DNA of 64,000 nucleotides from positions 16,002,576 through 16,066,575 of the forward strand of contig OZ024722.1 of assembly GCA_964016875.1 (NCBI GenBank), given 5' to 3'. The notes under the pieces were generated by a model. The model saw only the letters and a program-made list of their open reading frames with translations. It did not search any database and had not been told where the DNA came from. Shown here piece after piece: positions 1 to 10,468 of this stretch (within the stretch, counting starts at the first letter, position 1; the number at the start of each line of letters is the position of its first letter). Source of the stretch: Fallopia convolvulus (lineage: Eukaryota > Streptophyta > Magnoliopsida > Caryophyllales > Polygonaceae). Made by a program: the position numbers and the translations under genes.

Positions 1-446
1 TTGAAAGTGATATATTTTCTAAACCCTAGTTTAATTTCTACTTAAACCAAGAGATTAGGAAGAATAGGCACGAGTTTTAATTGTATATTCTTGAGAGAAA
101 AGTTTGAGTGTTTGATTGGTCGAAAGAACAAGAGAGAGTCTTAGTTAGGCTTTGTGGGTCCATACGAGTAGGGCTTCATTATAGAGTAAACGAGCGGAGT
201 CAGTGGCGGACCCAGGCGGGAGCAGCCACCCCCGCTTGAGTCAATACATAAACATAAAGAAAGCTTTCAGTGTAACAAATATTTGATAACCTAGGTGGTA
301 AAGCCCTCGCTTGGGTCAATACATAAACATATAGAAACCTGAGTTCGAGCTTTCCTAGCCTTTTTTGCCTCTTAATTTTTTTTCCTTTTGGGCTCGATTC
401 CAGAACATGTTTTGAAAATTTAATTAGCCCATATTCCTTTATTTTG
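1..446. other. Left flank without a gene
   Basis: No coding sequence is seen. It holds a hAT-type terminal motif at 201 and a short repeated motif (see the separate entry). The copia element begins at 447, so this flank is the old insertion site. Confidence 0.5.
201..345 (+). mobile_element. hAT (Tip100-like) end fragment with an internal repeat
   Basis: The motif CAGTGGCGGACCCAGG at 201 is the type of terminus carried by Tip100-like hAT elements and recurs in variant form at 18154, 22062 (inverted), 32384 (inverted) and 35632 (inverted). A motif CGCTTGRGTCAATACATAAACA occurs twice, near 235 and 311. The second copy sits in a stretch with loose pol III A/B-box resemblance (TGGTAAAGC near 296, GAGTTCGAGCT near 342), so a SINE fragment is possible. 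The matching right end was not found. The copia element may have split this one. Confidence 0.4.
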
Positions 447-1348
447 TGTTGGATCGTGACGAGTTAGTAACAATACAGAGAACTAGTAAGGTTTCCTGGG
501 CAGCGGAAATAAATAGTAGAACACAAAATTTAGAGAGGAAAACTTTCTGTCTGACCAACAAGTCGTAGAAAGAAAAACCTCTACCCCTGAGACTCCTTCT
601 CAGAGGATTTTCAATAGAATATCTTTATTAAGTTTCAACGATTACAAGGCAAGTCAAGTAACTAAGATACCAACCAAAGTTCCCTGGTAACTACGGCACC
701 GACCGAAGTTCAACTAACTAGACTTCTACAACCCTAAGCGTAAACCTAAATGGAAGTAAACTACTGACTTACTTGTGGATTCTTCACCGGAAAAAACCAC
801 ACACTCATATACTTGAAAAGCTCTCTCTCCAAGTTCGTCGTCTTCAACCACACCTTTAACCCTAGCTAACCCTAGCTATTTATAAGATAAGTTAAGTCTG
901 ATCTCACACGTAATTCTTGCCTAATTACGCTGATATTCCACTTAACAAATCCCACACAATAAGGAAAAACATTGTTTGTGATTTCGGATCCTCAACCATG
1001 CCGATTCTTCCCAAAACCGAATGATCTCGGATTTCCCAAGATAAGATCGTGTGAAGATTGATCTTATCTTCTCTTTTATCTCCTTAAGCAACCGCCTACA
1101 GCTGTAAATCATCGTAGAAGATCGCTCGCAGAAGATATGGTAACTTGCCATTTATAGAAAGTCGCGTTCCTTCTGAGACGCGCTTCCTAAATCTGTCACT
1201 CGTTCCCTCCATCGTTCCTCACAATGTTCCGTCACTCGTGACCATGTACCTGTTTTCCTGAAACACTTACATGTAAAAGCAAGTTATATCAACTAAGTTT
1301 GTTATCATCAAAACTAAGAGAAACCATGGAACAACCATTGTTCCAACA
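447..1348 (-). repeat. 3' LTR of the copia element
   Basis: 902 bp, TG...CA bounded. By eye it differs from the other LTR at about 14 substitutions and two small indels, i.e. roughly 98% identity. Confidence 0.93.
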
Positions 1349-1572
1349 ATTTCCCCCTTTTTGATGATGACAAACCTATACAAAAATGCATGTCTAGAAA
1401 CCAGTAGAAATATAGATCAGAAAAAAATTCATGTATGGTTCCCCCTTAACAGATGCACTGTTGTTCCTACTCTTCAGAGTTAACAACATATTCCCCCTTA
1501 GCCAAAGTTCCCTCTGTATTTCCTGGATAGAACGCATCTCTGCATTTTTTCCTAACTTCCCCCTTTTGACAT
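1349..1572 (-). other. Polypurine tract cluster next to the 3' LTR
   Basis: On the minus strand the run AAAAAGGGGGAAAT directly precedes the LTR (1350-1363). Further purine tracts follow at about 1437-1447, 1491-1500 and 1553-1568. The last has the same flanking ATGATGTCAAAAGGGGGAAG-type context as the first. Multiple polypurine tracts are a described hallmark of Sireviruses; the tract next to the LTR primes plus-strand DNA. Confidence 0.8.
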
Positions 1573-1794
1573 CATCAAAAGAACAACAATCATCAAGCAA
1601 AAACATAGAGCAAGTCAACAAATTTAATTGAAACTTAAACCAGTCATAAGCAAAAGATAGTTATTATTATAGATAATTGTCGCAGAGATCACAGCCAGAG
1701 AAAACATAAAAACATAAAAGTCTTAACATCCAAGAAGCAAAAAGAAAACTTTAAACTGGGGATGGATAGGCTAAGGAACTAGAGAGGGTCCACA

Positions 1795-3459
1795 TCATGG
1801 TTCGGAGGAGGTGGAGTCAGCAGCAACAGTGTCGGCGTCTCTCTTAGCCAGGTAACCAATGATGGTACTCAGCTGAGAGGAAAGCTTTTGAAGCTTTGTC
1901 AACATCTTGGCAGTAACACCTTCACTCAGCGAAGAACTCCCAACATCCATCTGGGCAGTCTTCTTTGCAGCTGTTCCCTTCGAATCACCCTGAAAATTCA
2001 TCCTCGCCATATTGCGCATCTCCAGGGGCAATCCAAAGAACTCCTCTTTCGAAGGCTTGTAAGCCTTTCTCTCCTTCAGTATAGCCTTCACAAAACGAGG
2101 ATAAGGCAGGCTATGCTTCTTTCCAGTACACTTAGCCATCTGCCTCATCATTATCTCCGGAAGACTGATACGTTCCCTCCTTAGAAACTTGTCCAGCAGA
2201 ATCATATCATTGATAGTGAGCGTAGTTCTCTTCTCCAGCCTAGGAACAACAACCTTGATGAGAAATTGATGTGCGATTCTTGCAATGTAGCTCAAATCCG
2301 TGGTGGAGTAAGGACCAGCAGCAGGAACTTTGCCCATGACACGCTTGATTAATTGAGTTTTGTTCCTTGGCCAGTTACTCGAAGTATGGACATCTCCATA
2401 TCCCTCAGCAGGCACCTTCAGAATTGTAGCAACAGATCCCAAAGAAAAGGAGAATTCCATCCCACAGACAGTAGCAAAACCCATTGGACCAGTTGAGAGA
2501 TTGGCAAGCTGATAGGAGCCAAAGAATTGAGAAAGAAGCGAGACATCTACCTTGACCCCAGAGTCACAGATTTTCTCCCATCCCTGAAACTTGAGAAGTT
2601 CCCAGAACTCCTCCAAGTCATGGATTTTCAGGAATTCTTCGTCGATCACCAGAGGAGCGACGACCTTCTTTGAACCCTTCTTGGAACGGGCTTCAGATTC
2701 CATTGGTAATTTTCCTTTCGCCTTGGCAGACTTGAGGTCCTTGTCAACCTCTTCTTCTAACTCCTCCTCTTCTTCGTCTCCTTCCCCACCAGACTCTTTC
2801 TTTTCTTCTTTCTCTCCCTCTTCAGACTCCGAGCCAACCTCCTCCTCATCTTCCTCGGGATCTTCTTCTTCAGAGGATTCCTGAGCCACCGATTCCTTTG
2901 GAACGGTGGAGCGAAGGCTGTACTTGGTTCTTAAGGGAGTAACCTTCGGCTTTTTGGTAGCAGAGGATGGGGTGCGTTCCGAATCAGAGATGTGAAGAAT
3001 CTGAGATGGTAGGGGAGGAACACTCTTTCTTGCCTTTCGCTTTCCACGGCTCGTTGGCTTGACCCATTCTGGTCGCTCACTTATCGGCAAAGATTCCACC
3101 TTTTCTGAATCATCGGTGGTTTCCTTTGGAGGCGAGTTCACCTCTTCCTTCTTCGTTGCATCTTTGCTCTCCTGTGTGTCCCCTGTTTCAACAACCGTGT
3201 CGGAGGGGTTTTAAGAGGGAACCACAGATGGATCCTTCTCAGATTTTTCACCCACAGTCTCCTTCTCCGATGAGACCTTATCAGCGGCGGCCATACCAGT
3301 GTCGGAGACAGCATCAAATTTTGTTTCGAGTTTGGAGATTGGGGTAGGAGAAGAAAGCTTGGCCTTTTTGAGGGTTTCAAATTGGGCTTCAATAGCAACG
3401 ATCTCAGCGGCGTCGAGACCCTCAAAGTTAAGGATTGGGGTGTTTGAGAAGGAAGCCAT
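1795..3459 (-). pseudogene. Third ORF (ORF3, env-like position) of the Sirevirus, interrupted by one stop
   Basis: Two open stretches share one frame: 82 codons (3459 to 3214) and 448 codons (3141 to 1795), separated by a single stop at 3211-3213 and about 23 open codons. Together they make about 554 residues. The N-terminal part is mixed, followed by a Lys/Arg-Pro-rich stretch, a long Glu/Asp/Lys-rich acidic tract, and a C-terminal globular region of the kind seen in plant transposon-encoded proteins of unknown role. Sirevirus genomes often carry such an ORF after pol, sometimes called env-like. No signal peptide or clear membrane segment is visible here, so an envelope role is not supported. 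Function unknown. Confidence 0.75.
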
Positions 3460-4294
3460 TGTTGCAGAAGAGAGGAAAGATCGAAGCTTTGAGGAGGATT
3501 TAGGATTTGAGAGATAAAGACAGAGATGCGGTAAAAAAATAATGACCGAGATAAGAGTTTATAAAGCACACCTCTTTCCTTGTTGATAAAGATCATAATC
3601 TTTCCCAAAGATCTTCTATCCAAATCTTAACGGCTAAGAGTTGCCATAATGACGAATTTTCACCGCCATTAAGTCTCGACTGCGCAGACGTCCTATCGTT
3701 CCCTGCAGAATTACTGTGCAACAGCTGGATTTTTCAAATGGGCAGTCACAACGGCTATAACTCAACTGCGTTTCATGTTTGATTGACGTCTGTTCTTTTG
3801 CAGAAAAATCTTCAATTGTAATAAAAGACGTTCCTTTAATGTGACACTATTCTCAACCACTAGTTCCATACCTCGTTAAAGGGTATGTTTGAACAGACAA
3901 GGGACTAGAGAAGTTCCATTCAAACCTTTTATGTGCTGGGAATATTTTTGACATCCACACAATTATTCCTCGTTTAAAGGTAATCAAAAGAGGTTCATAG
4001 GGAACGTTTGTGTGGACCAGGCTAGGGGACAGTTTTATAACCAACCATCATTTCGGCTTGAAGTGAGGGATAAAATAGATCAAGTTGGCTATTTTGGGCT
4101 AAAAGGAATCTTGGATGTAAGCAGTTATAGTTTCAGTCCTTTTTAGCATGCATCATTTAACAATTTCTAATATACACAACATCTATGCATAGAGGAAAGA
4201 TATAAGCCATTAGAAAACTTGTCAAATGATATGTAGTTACCTGAGATGTTACCTTTTTAGTCAGGCACTGAGGGAATAAAGGATCGGGACTTGT
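3460..4294 (-). other. Non-coding spacer between pol and ORF3
   Basis: No convincing ORF is seen. This is the internal leader region ahead of ORF3, where Sireviruses have a spacer of several hundred bases. Confidence 0.5.
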
Positions 4295-7200
4295 TTACTC
4301 CAAGGAAATCATTCCTAACAACATCCTTAGATGTTCATAGGGTTTTCTGTCCAAAGCCTTGGTGAAAATATCTGGCACTTGATTTTCAGTCCTACAATGA
4401 TCCATCTTGATAAAACCTTTTTCAACATTATCTCTTAAGAAATGATGTCGAATATCTATATGTTTGGTTCTAGAATGATGCACAGGATTTTTGGAGATAT
4501 TGATTGCACTTGTATTATCACATAAGATAGGAATAGTTCCAAGAGACATACCAAAATCCACCAGTTGCTGTTTTAACCACAATACTTGGGAACAACAGGC
4601 AGCTGCTGCAACATACTCCGCTTCAGCCGTTGAAAGAGCAACCGAATTTTGCTTCTTCGATCCCCAAGACACCAAACAAGGACCAAGGAATTGGGCCATG
4701 CCTGATGTGCTCTTCCTATCCACCAAGTGACCTGCAAAATCTACATCCGAGAATCCGACAAGTTGGAACGAGTTGTGTCTTGGATACCATAGATATAACC
4801 CATCGTTCCCTTTCAAGTATCGCAGAATTCTCTTCACTTCTTTCAGATGTGTTTCTTTAGGATTAGCTTGAAATCTAGCACAAAGACACACACTGAACAT
4901 AATATCTGGCCGACAGGCCGTTAGGTACAATAGGGAACCAATCATGCCACGGTACATCGTTTGATCAACATCAACACCATTAAGATCAGCATCAAGACGA
5001 GTATTAGGAGAAATAGGGGTATCAAAACTTTTTGTAGAATCCATACCATACTTCTTCAATAATTCCTTGATGTACCTTTGTTCCCTTATCAGTTTGTACC
5101 ACTTGTAGTCCAAGAAAGAAAGTGAGCTCACCGATCATGCTCATCTCAAACTCACTGCTCATAAGATTCTTGAAGTTTTCTACAAGTTTGAGGTTAGTAG
5201 AACCAAATATAATATCATCAACATAAACTTGAACTACTAAAACCTCATCTTCTTGTTCCCTTAGGAACAATGTCTTGTCGATCACACCACGTCTGTGTCC
5301 ATTGGCTAATAGAAACTGAGCGAATCTATCATACCAAGCACGAGGAGCCTGTTTAAGACCGTAAAGAGCCTTACCAGTATGTAGACATGGTCAGGGTGAT
5401 CAACATCTTCGAATCCTAGAGGTTGTAGCACATAAACCTCCTCTTGTAGGTAACCATTCAGGAATGCTGTCTTCACGTCCATTTGATACAACTTGAATCC
5501 CTTGTGAGCAGCATAGGCGATTAGAAGACGGATGGCTTCTATTCTTGCGACAGGAGCGTACGTTTCATCGTAGTCAATACCTTCTTGTTGATTGTACCCT
5601 TTTGCTACAAGTCTCGCCTTGTTCCTTGTGAGAGCTCCGGTGTCATCAAGTTTATTCCTGAAAACCCACTTTGTTCCTATAGCCATCTTGTACTTTGGCT
5701 TGGGAACTAATCTCCATACTTTGTTCCTCTCGAACTGGTGTAGTTCCTCTTGCATAGCAACTATCCAGTCAGGGTCTTTTAATGCTTCCTTCACATTCTT
5801 CGGCTCTGCAAGAGAGATAAACGCATTGAAAGCACAAAAATTCTTAATAGAGGAACGAGTAAGCACACCTTTATCGTATGGAGTGATGATGTTGTCAACA
5901 GGATGATCCCTCTTTTGATGATAGTTTCTGACTTCAATCTGAGTGGGATCTGTTCTTGACTCCTCTTGTTCCTGTTGGCTTGTCGTTCCATGTGAAGTTC
6001 CTTCCCCATGATCTTCCCCAATTTCTTCATTTTGTGAAGTATCATCTTCAGGAACTAGAGCGTTTTCTGTGTCATCTTCATCCAAGTCAGGATTCGGAGG
6101 CATAACATCGTTATCTGGAGCTTGTGCACCTGTATCTGGAACTTGTGCACTTGCATTTGGATCGACTTCATCATCTGAATCTGAATTTAGAACCTTTAGT
6201 ACATCCTCGATACTAGATAGGTTCCCTCCATTTTTGGACTCGTCAAAGACAACATGAATGCTTTCTTCAAACTTCTTGGTCCGTTTATTGAACACCTTGT
6301 AAGCCTTGTTGTTGGATGCATATCCCGGAAAGATGCCTTCGTCACTCCTTGGATCAAACTTGCCTAGCTCGTCTTTTCCTTTGTTGTGAATAAAACACCT
6401 GCATCCAAAGACTTTCAAGTGGGAAATATTTGGATTTCTGCCCTTGATTAGTTCATATGGAGTTTTAGAGAAGTTGGAATGAATGATGACTCGATTAATG
6501 ATGTAGCAAGCAGTACCGACTGCCTCAGCCCAAAAGGACCGAGGCAAGTTACTTGCCAACATCATAGTACGAGCCATGTTTTGTAGTGTTCCATCCTTGG
6601 CGCAGAGAAGTTCTGAGACACTCCGTGTTCATCACAGTAGCTATGAAACATGGAATTCTTGAACTCTGTTCCGTTGTCAGATCTGATAGCCTTCAATTTT
6701 TGTCCTGTTGATGCTTCTACTTTCTTGATCCAGCTTTTGAATGCCATGAATGTCTCATCTTTGGATCCTAGAAAGAGAGTTCATGTATATCTAGTAAAAT
6801 CATCAACAATAACAAAAATGTACCTGCTACTGCCATGACTTCTCACCCACATGGGACCACACAAGTCCATATGTACCATGTCAAGAGGATGAGAGGTGCT
6901 AACTGACAACTTTGGCTGAAAAGATGACTTGCTTTGTTTCCCTTTCACACACTCTTCACATAAGCTTTCCTTTTCTGTAAGAACTTTGGGAAGTCCTATC
7001 ACCAGATTTTGTGAGTAGAGTTTGTGGATTCCTCGATTATTTGCATGACCAAACCTCCTATGCCAGAGATCAGTCTTGTCAGCTATTGTAACAAAGCAAA
7101 GTTCTTCTTGTGGTTGGAAACTTGAGTCGACAAAATACACATTGTTGCGCCTCTTTCCTTTCAGGACCACAAGATTTGATTTCATGTTTTTAATCATACA

Positions 7201-7500
7201 GCCATCTGAGGTAAAGGATACCTCTTTGTTCCCTTGGTCACAAAGCTGAGCAATACTCAACAGATTGTAACCAAGACCTTTCACCAAGCTTACGTCTTTC
7301 ACGCTTGTTTTATCATTTAGCTTGACTTCACCTGTTCCAATGATTTCTCCTTGATTGTTATTGCCAAAGGAAATGTTTCCTCCAGCATTGACCTGAAGTG
7401 AGGACAGAATACTCTCGTTCCCTGTCATGTGACATGAACACCCGCTGTCAAGGATCCAGCGGATGTTCCCCCTCACTTCAACCTGCAAGAAAAAAATCAC
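4295..7500 (-). pseudogene. Broken pol: protease, integrase, reverse transcriptase, RNase H
   Basis: Reading down the minus strand: protease with DSGCSCHMTG (near 7450); integrase zinc finger with H-X4-H and CEEC (near 7050-6950); integrase core with SDNGTEF (near 6680); C-terminal integrase (from 6577); a low-complexity acidic linker (6200-6000); RT from about 5770 with YQMDVKTAFLNG and, in another frame, VYVDDIIFGS; RNase H ending at 4295 with STAEAEYVAA. Breaks: a stop at about 6780 where a Trp is expected (TGA); a deletion and frame change at about 6591-6600 in integrase; a frameshift at about 5390 in RT; a small deletion and frameshift at about 5085. The RNase H motif reads SDVDFAG where SDADFAG is usual, keeping both acidic residues. 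Confidence 0.92.
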
Positions 7501-7647
7501 GTTTTAATGACCCAGGCCTGCTTAGCCTTCCCGGGTCGGTTAGCATAGCTCACAGAATGATAAATTTGTGATTGAACTAAAGTAGCTTTTTGTGGACTCT
7601 TGGAACTAGAAGCAATATTTGATGGATTAACATGATTTTTCCCTTTA

Positions 7648-9510
7648 TCAGTTCTTGCTTCTTTTGTGGTTGTGGGGCCAGTTTCTTCTTGTTCTGATGA
7701 GATTTATCATACCCTTCTTACCAGACCACTGTTTCTTGTTGTTCCTTGTATTCTGGTTTTGAGCCCTTTTGTTTGACATTTCTAATCTAACCTTACAGTC
7801 TTTTTGAACATGACCTCCCCCACCACAGTGATAGCACACCCTATAGTATTCGCCAAGATAGCGTTTAGGATGTGGTTTTTGGAGGGTACGTTCCTTTGAT
7901 CGTTCCTTGGAAGGAACTCTATGTTGGTTCCCTTGAGACTATTTTAGGTATATTTTATGAGTCGTTTTTCCAGAATACCATTCAGAGTTATCATTCAGAT
8001 TACTTTCAAGAATCTTGACTCTACTCTCTAAATGAGTAACCTTATCTCTAGCGGATTGAAGTTCCCTTGCTTTTCTTTCCATTTTCTCTTCAAAGGTAAG
8101 GTCATCAGGAGGATATTCAGATTTGTTTTTACCATAACCAATACCACACCTAGCAGGATTAAACTCAATTTGAGTTCGTTTACTTAGTTCGTGCTCTAAT
8201 TCTTCCCTTTTGAGTTGGTGAACAAGCAAATCTGACCTAAGTTCGTTATTGGTTTCAGTTAGAGTCTTAATATCTTTCTTTAAATCTTCACACTCTGAAC
8301 AAGGAACAACATTAGTAACAGTAGTTTCTGATAATTTTTCTTCAAGATTAAGACATTTCTCATCAGAAGCTTCTATTTCATCTTACATCTTTAAGTTATC
8401 TTCAAACAACCTTTTGACAAGGATAACAAGATCAGATTGTTTAGCATTCTCTATACTAGAAAGAAATTGTTCAGGAGTTACCTCTTGATCGCCATCTTCA
8501 GTCTTCAGAGTCATGGCGCAGACCTTTGATTCAGACTCATCATCTGAGTCAAGATCCCATGCAGCGATGTAGGCCTTCTTCTTCTTCTTATTCCCAGTGT
8601 CGTTACCTTTGGGACAACTCTTTGCATGGTGACCCTTTTCCTGACAATTGAAGCAGGTAACGTCCTTGATTTCTTTCTTCTCAAAGTTGACTCTTTCCTT
8701 CATGGCACCTTGCTTCTTGCCTCTCCTGTAGAAAGATCTCATCGCTTTGGTTATGAGAGCCACATCAGAATCATTCTCTAGCTCATCATCATTTCCAGCA
8801 GTGATGTTTTCAATGGCATTCTCCACCTTAAGAGCAATACCCTTGCTAGAGCTCGAAGCACCACTATTGTCTTTCTCATATCGCTCATAGTCAGTCAGCT
8901 TTCCAAAGATTTCATGAAGTTTGCAAGTCTTTGTTATTGGATTTTCCTTTAGGAGACCTCTAGTGACCACGTACTTGGGACCTAAGCCATCAACAATTGT
9001 TGAGACTTTCTCAGCATGTTTGATAGAAACCCCAATTCCAAGATGATTAATGCGATTGACCAAGCCTTCAAACCGAGATTGGTATGTGGCAATGGTTTCT
9101 CTATCTTTCATCTTAAAATTGTAGAATTCCTTTTTGGCATCTTTCTGATGGCTTTCTTTCAGATCTACGCTGCCAATGTGCATTTGCTCAATGGCTTCCC
9201 ATGCTTCTTTAGCAGTTTCACAGTTGACTACTCTTAGAAGATCTTCAGCACCCAAGGCATTGTTTAGCAGCATTTGTGCCTTGTAGTTCTTCTCCATTCC
9301 TGTCCATTCAGTTTGGCCCCATTCGGTCTTTTTGTTTTTCTTGGCTTCAGGAATGACGTAATCTCCATCCTCAATAACTGACCAGGCTTGGTAGTCATTG
9401 CTTTTGAGCCATGTGGCGAAGAGCTGCTTCCAATGGTCATACTCTCCAGCAACAAGCAACGGAGGCTTGTTGTTTCCAATTCCAACGTTGTGAGTGTTGT
9501 TTGAAGTCAT
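7648..9510 (-). pseudogene. Broken gag of the Sirevirus element
   Basis: The start at 9510 (MTSNN) was chosen over the upstream in-frame ATG because the first 82 codons of the longer frame lie in the LTR and PBS. The frame holds a gag-polypeptide (UBN2-type) capsid region, a first CCHC knuckle CFNCQEKGHHAKSC (near 8640), a coiled-coil rich in Lys/Glu/Leu (8380-7990), and a second knuckle CYHCGGGGHVQKDC (near 7810). Stops at 8383-8385 and 7939-7941 interrupt it without changing frame, and the frame is lost after about 7700 before the protease. The two-knuckle layout with an extended coiled-coil fits Sirevirus gag. Confidence 0.88.
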
Positions 9511-9549
9511 TCTGTATTCATGCACTAACACACAATCTAGAGCAAACCT

Positions 9550-9561
9550 GATCTGATACCA
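9550..9561 (-). other. Primer binding site (initiator Met-tRNA)
   Basis: The minus strand reads TGGTATCAGATC two bases inside the 5' LTR. This matches the 3' end of plant initiator tRNA-Met at 11 of 12 positions, the usual copia primer. Confidence 0.88.
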
Positions 9562-9563
9562 AT

Positions 9564-10468
9564 TGTTGGATCGTGACGCGTTAGTAACAATACCGGGAAC
9601 TAGTAAGGTTCCCTGGGCAGCGGAAATAAATAGTAGAACACAAAATTTAGAGAGGAAAACTTTCTGTCCGACCAACAAGTCGTAGAAAGAAAAACCTCTA
9701 CCCCTGAGAGTCCTTCTCAGAGGATTTTCAATAGAATACCTTTTATTAAGTTTCAACGATTACAAGGCAAGTCAAGTAACTAAGGCACCAACCAAAGTTC
9801 CCTGGTAACTACGGCACCGACCGAAGTTCAACCAACTAGACTTCTACAACCCTAAGCGTAAACCTAAATGGAAGTAAACTACTGACTTACTTGTGGATTC
9901 TTCACCGGAAAAAACCACACACTCATATACTTGAAAAGCTCTCTCTCTCTAAGTTCGTCGTCTTCAACCACACCTTTAACCCTAGCTAACCCTAGCTATT
10001 TATAAGATAAGTTAAGTCTGATCTCACACGTAATTCTTGCCTAATTACGCTGATATTCCACTTAACAAATCCCACACAATAAGGAAAAAGATTGTTTGTG
10101 ATTTCGGATCCTCAACCATGCCGATTCTTCCCAAAACCGAATGATCTCGGATTTCCCAAGATAAGATCGTGTGAAGATTGATCTTATCTTCTCTTTTATC
10201 TCCTTAAGCAACCGCCTACAGCTGTAAATCATCGTAGAAGATCGCTCGCAGAAGATATGGTAACTTGCCATTTATAGAAAGTCGCGTTCCTTCTGAGACG
10301 CGCTTCCTAAATCTGTCACTCGTTCCCTCCATCGTTCCTCACAATGTTCCGTCACTCGTGACCATGTACCTGTTTTCCTGAAATACTTACATGTAAAAGC
10401 AAGTTATATCAACTAAGTTTGTTATCATCAAAACTAAGAGAAACCATGAAACAACCATTGTTCCAACA
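9564..10468 (-). repeat. 5' LTR of the copia element
   Basis: 905 bp, TG...CA bounded, near-identical to 447-1348. On the minus strand transcription of the element would begin here. Confidence 0.93.

Larger units (their letters stand above)
447..10468 (-). mobile_element. Sirevirus/Maximus-like Ty1-copia retrotransposon, complete but coding-dead
   Basis: The element of about 10.0 kb has LTRs at 447-1348 and 9564-10468, both starting TGTTGG and ending CCAACA. The flanks TTTTG (442-446) and TTTTA (10469-10473) look like a 5-bp target duplication with one mismatch. On the minus strand the order is 5' LTR, PBS, gag, protease, integrase, reverse transcriptase, RNase H, a spacer, a third ORF, a cluster of polypurine tracts, 3' LTR. 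Gag-protease-integrase-RT order marks copia. The length, the third ORF after pol, the second CCHC knuckle late in gag, and the repeated polypurine tracts are features of the Sirevirus lineage. Every coding part is broken by stops, frameshifts or deletions, so it cannot encode its own movement. Confidence 0.93.

Noticed and set aside
2591..2884. Ser-rich plus-strand ORF opposite ORF3
   Set aside because: It is the reverse-strand shadow of the acidic Glu/Asp codon tract.
9511..9756. 82-codon N-terminal extension of gag
   Set aside because: It lies in the LTR and primer site; retroelement gag starts after the primer site, so the ATG at 9510 was used.
447..10468. Calling ORF3 a retroviral envelope gene
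   Set aside because: No signal peptide or membrane segment is visible, so only the position is env-like.
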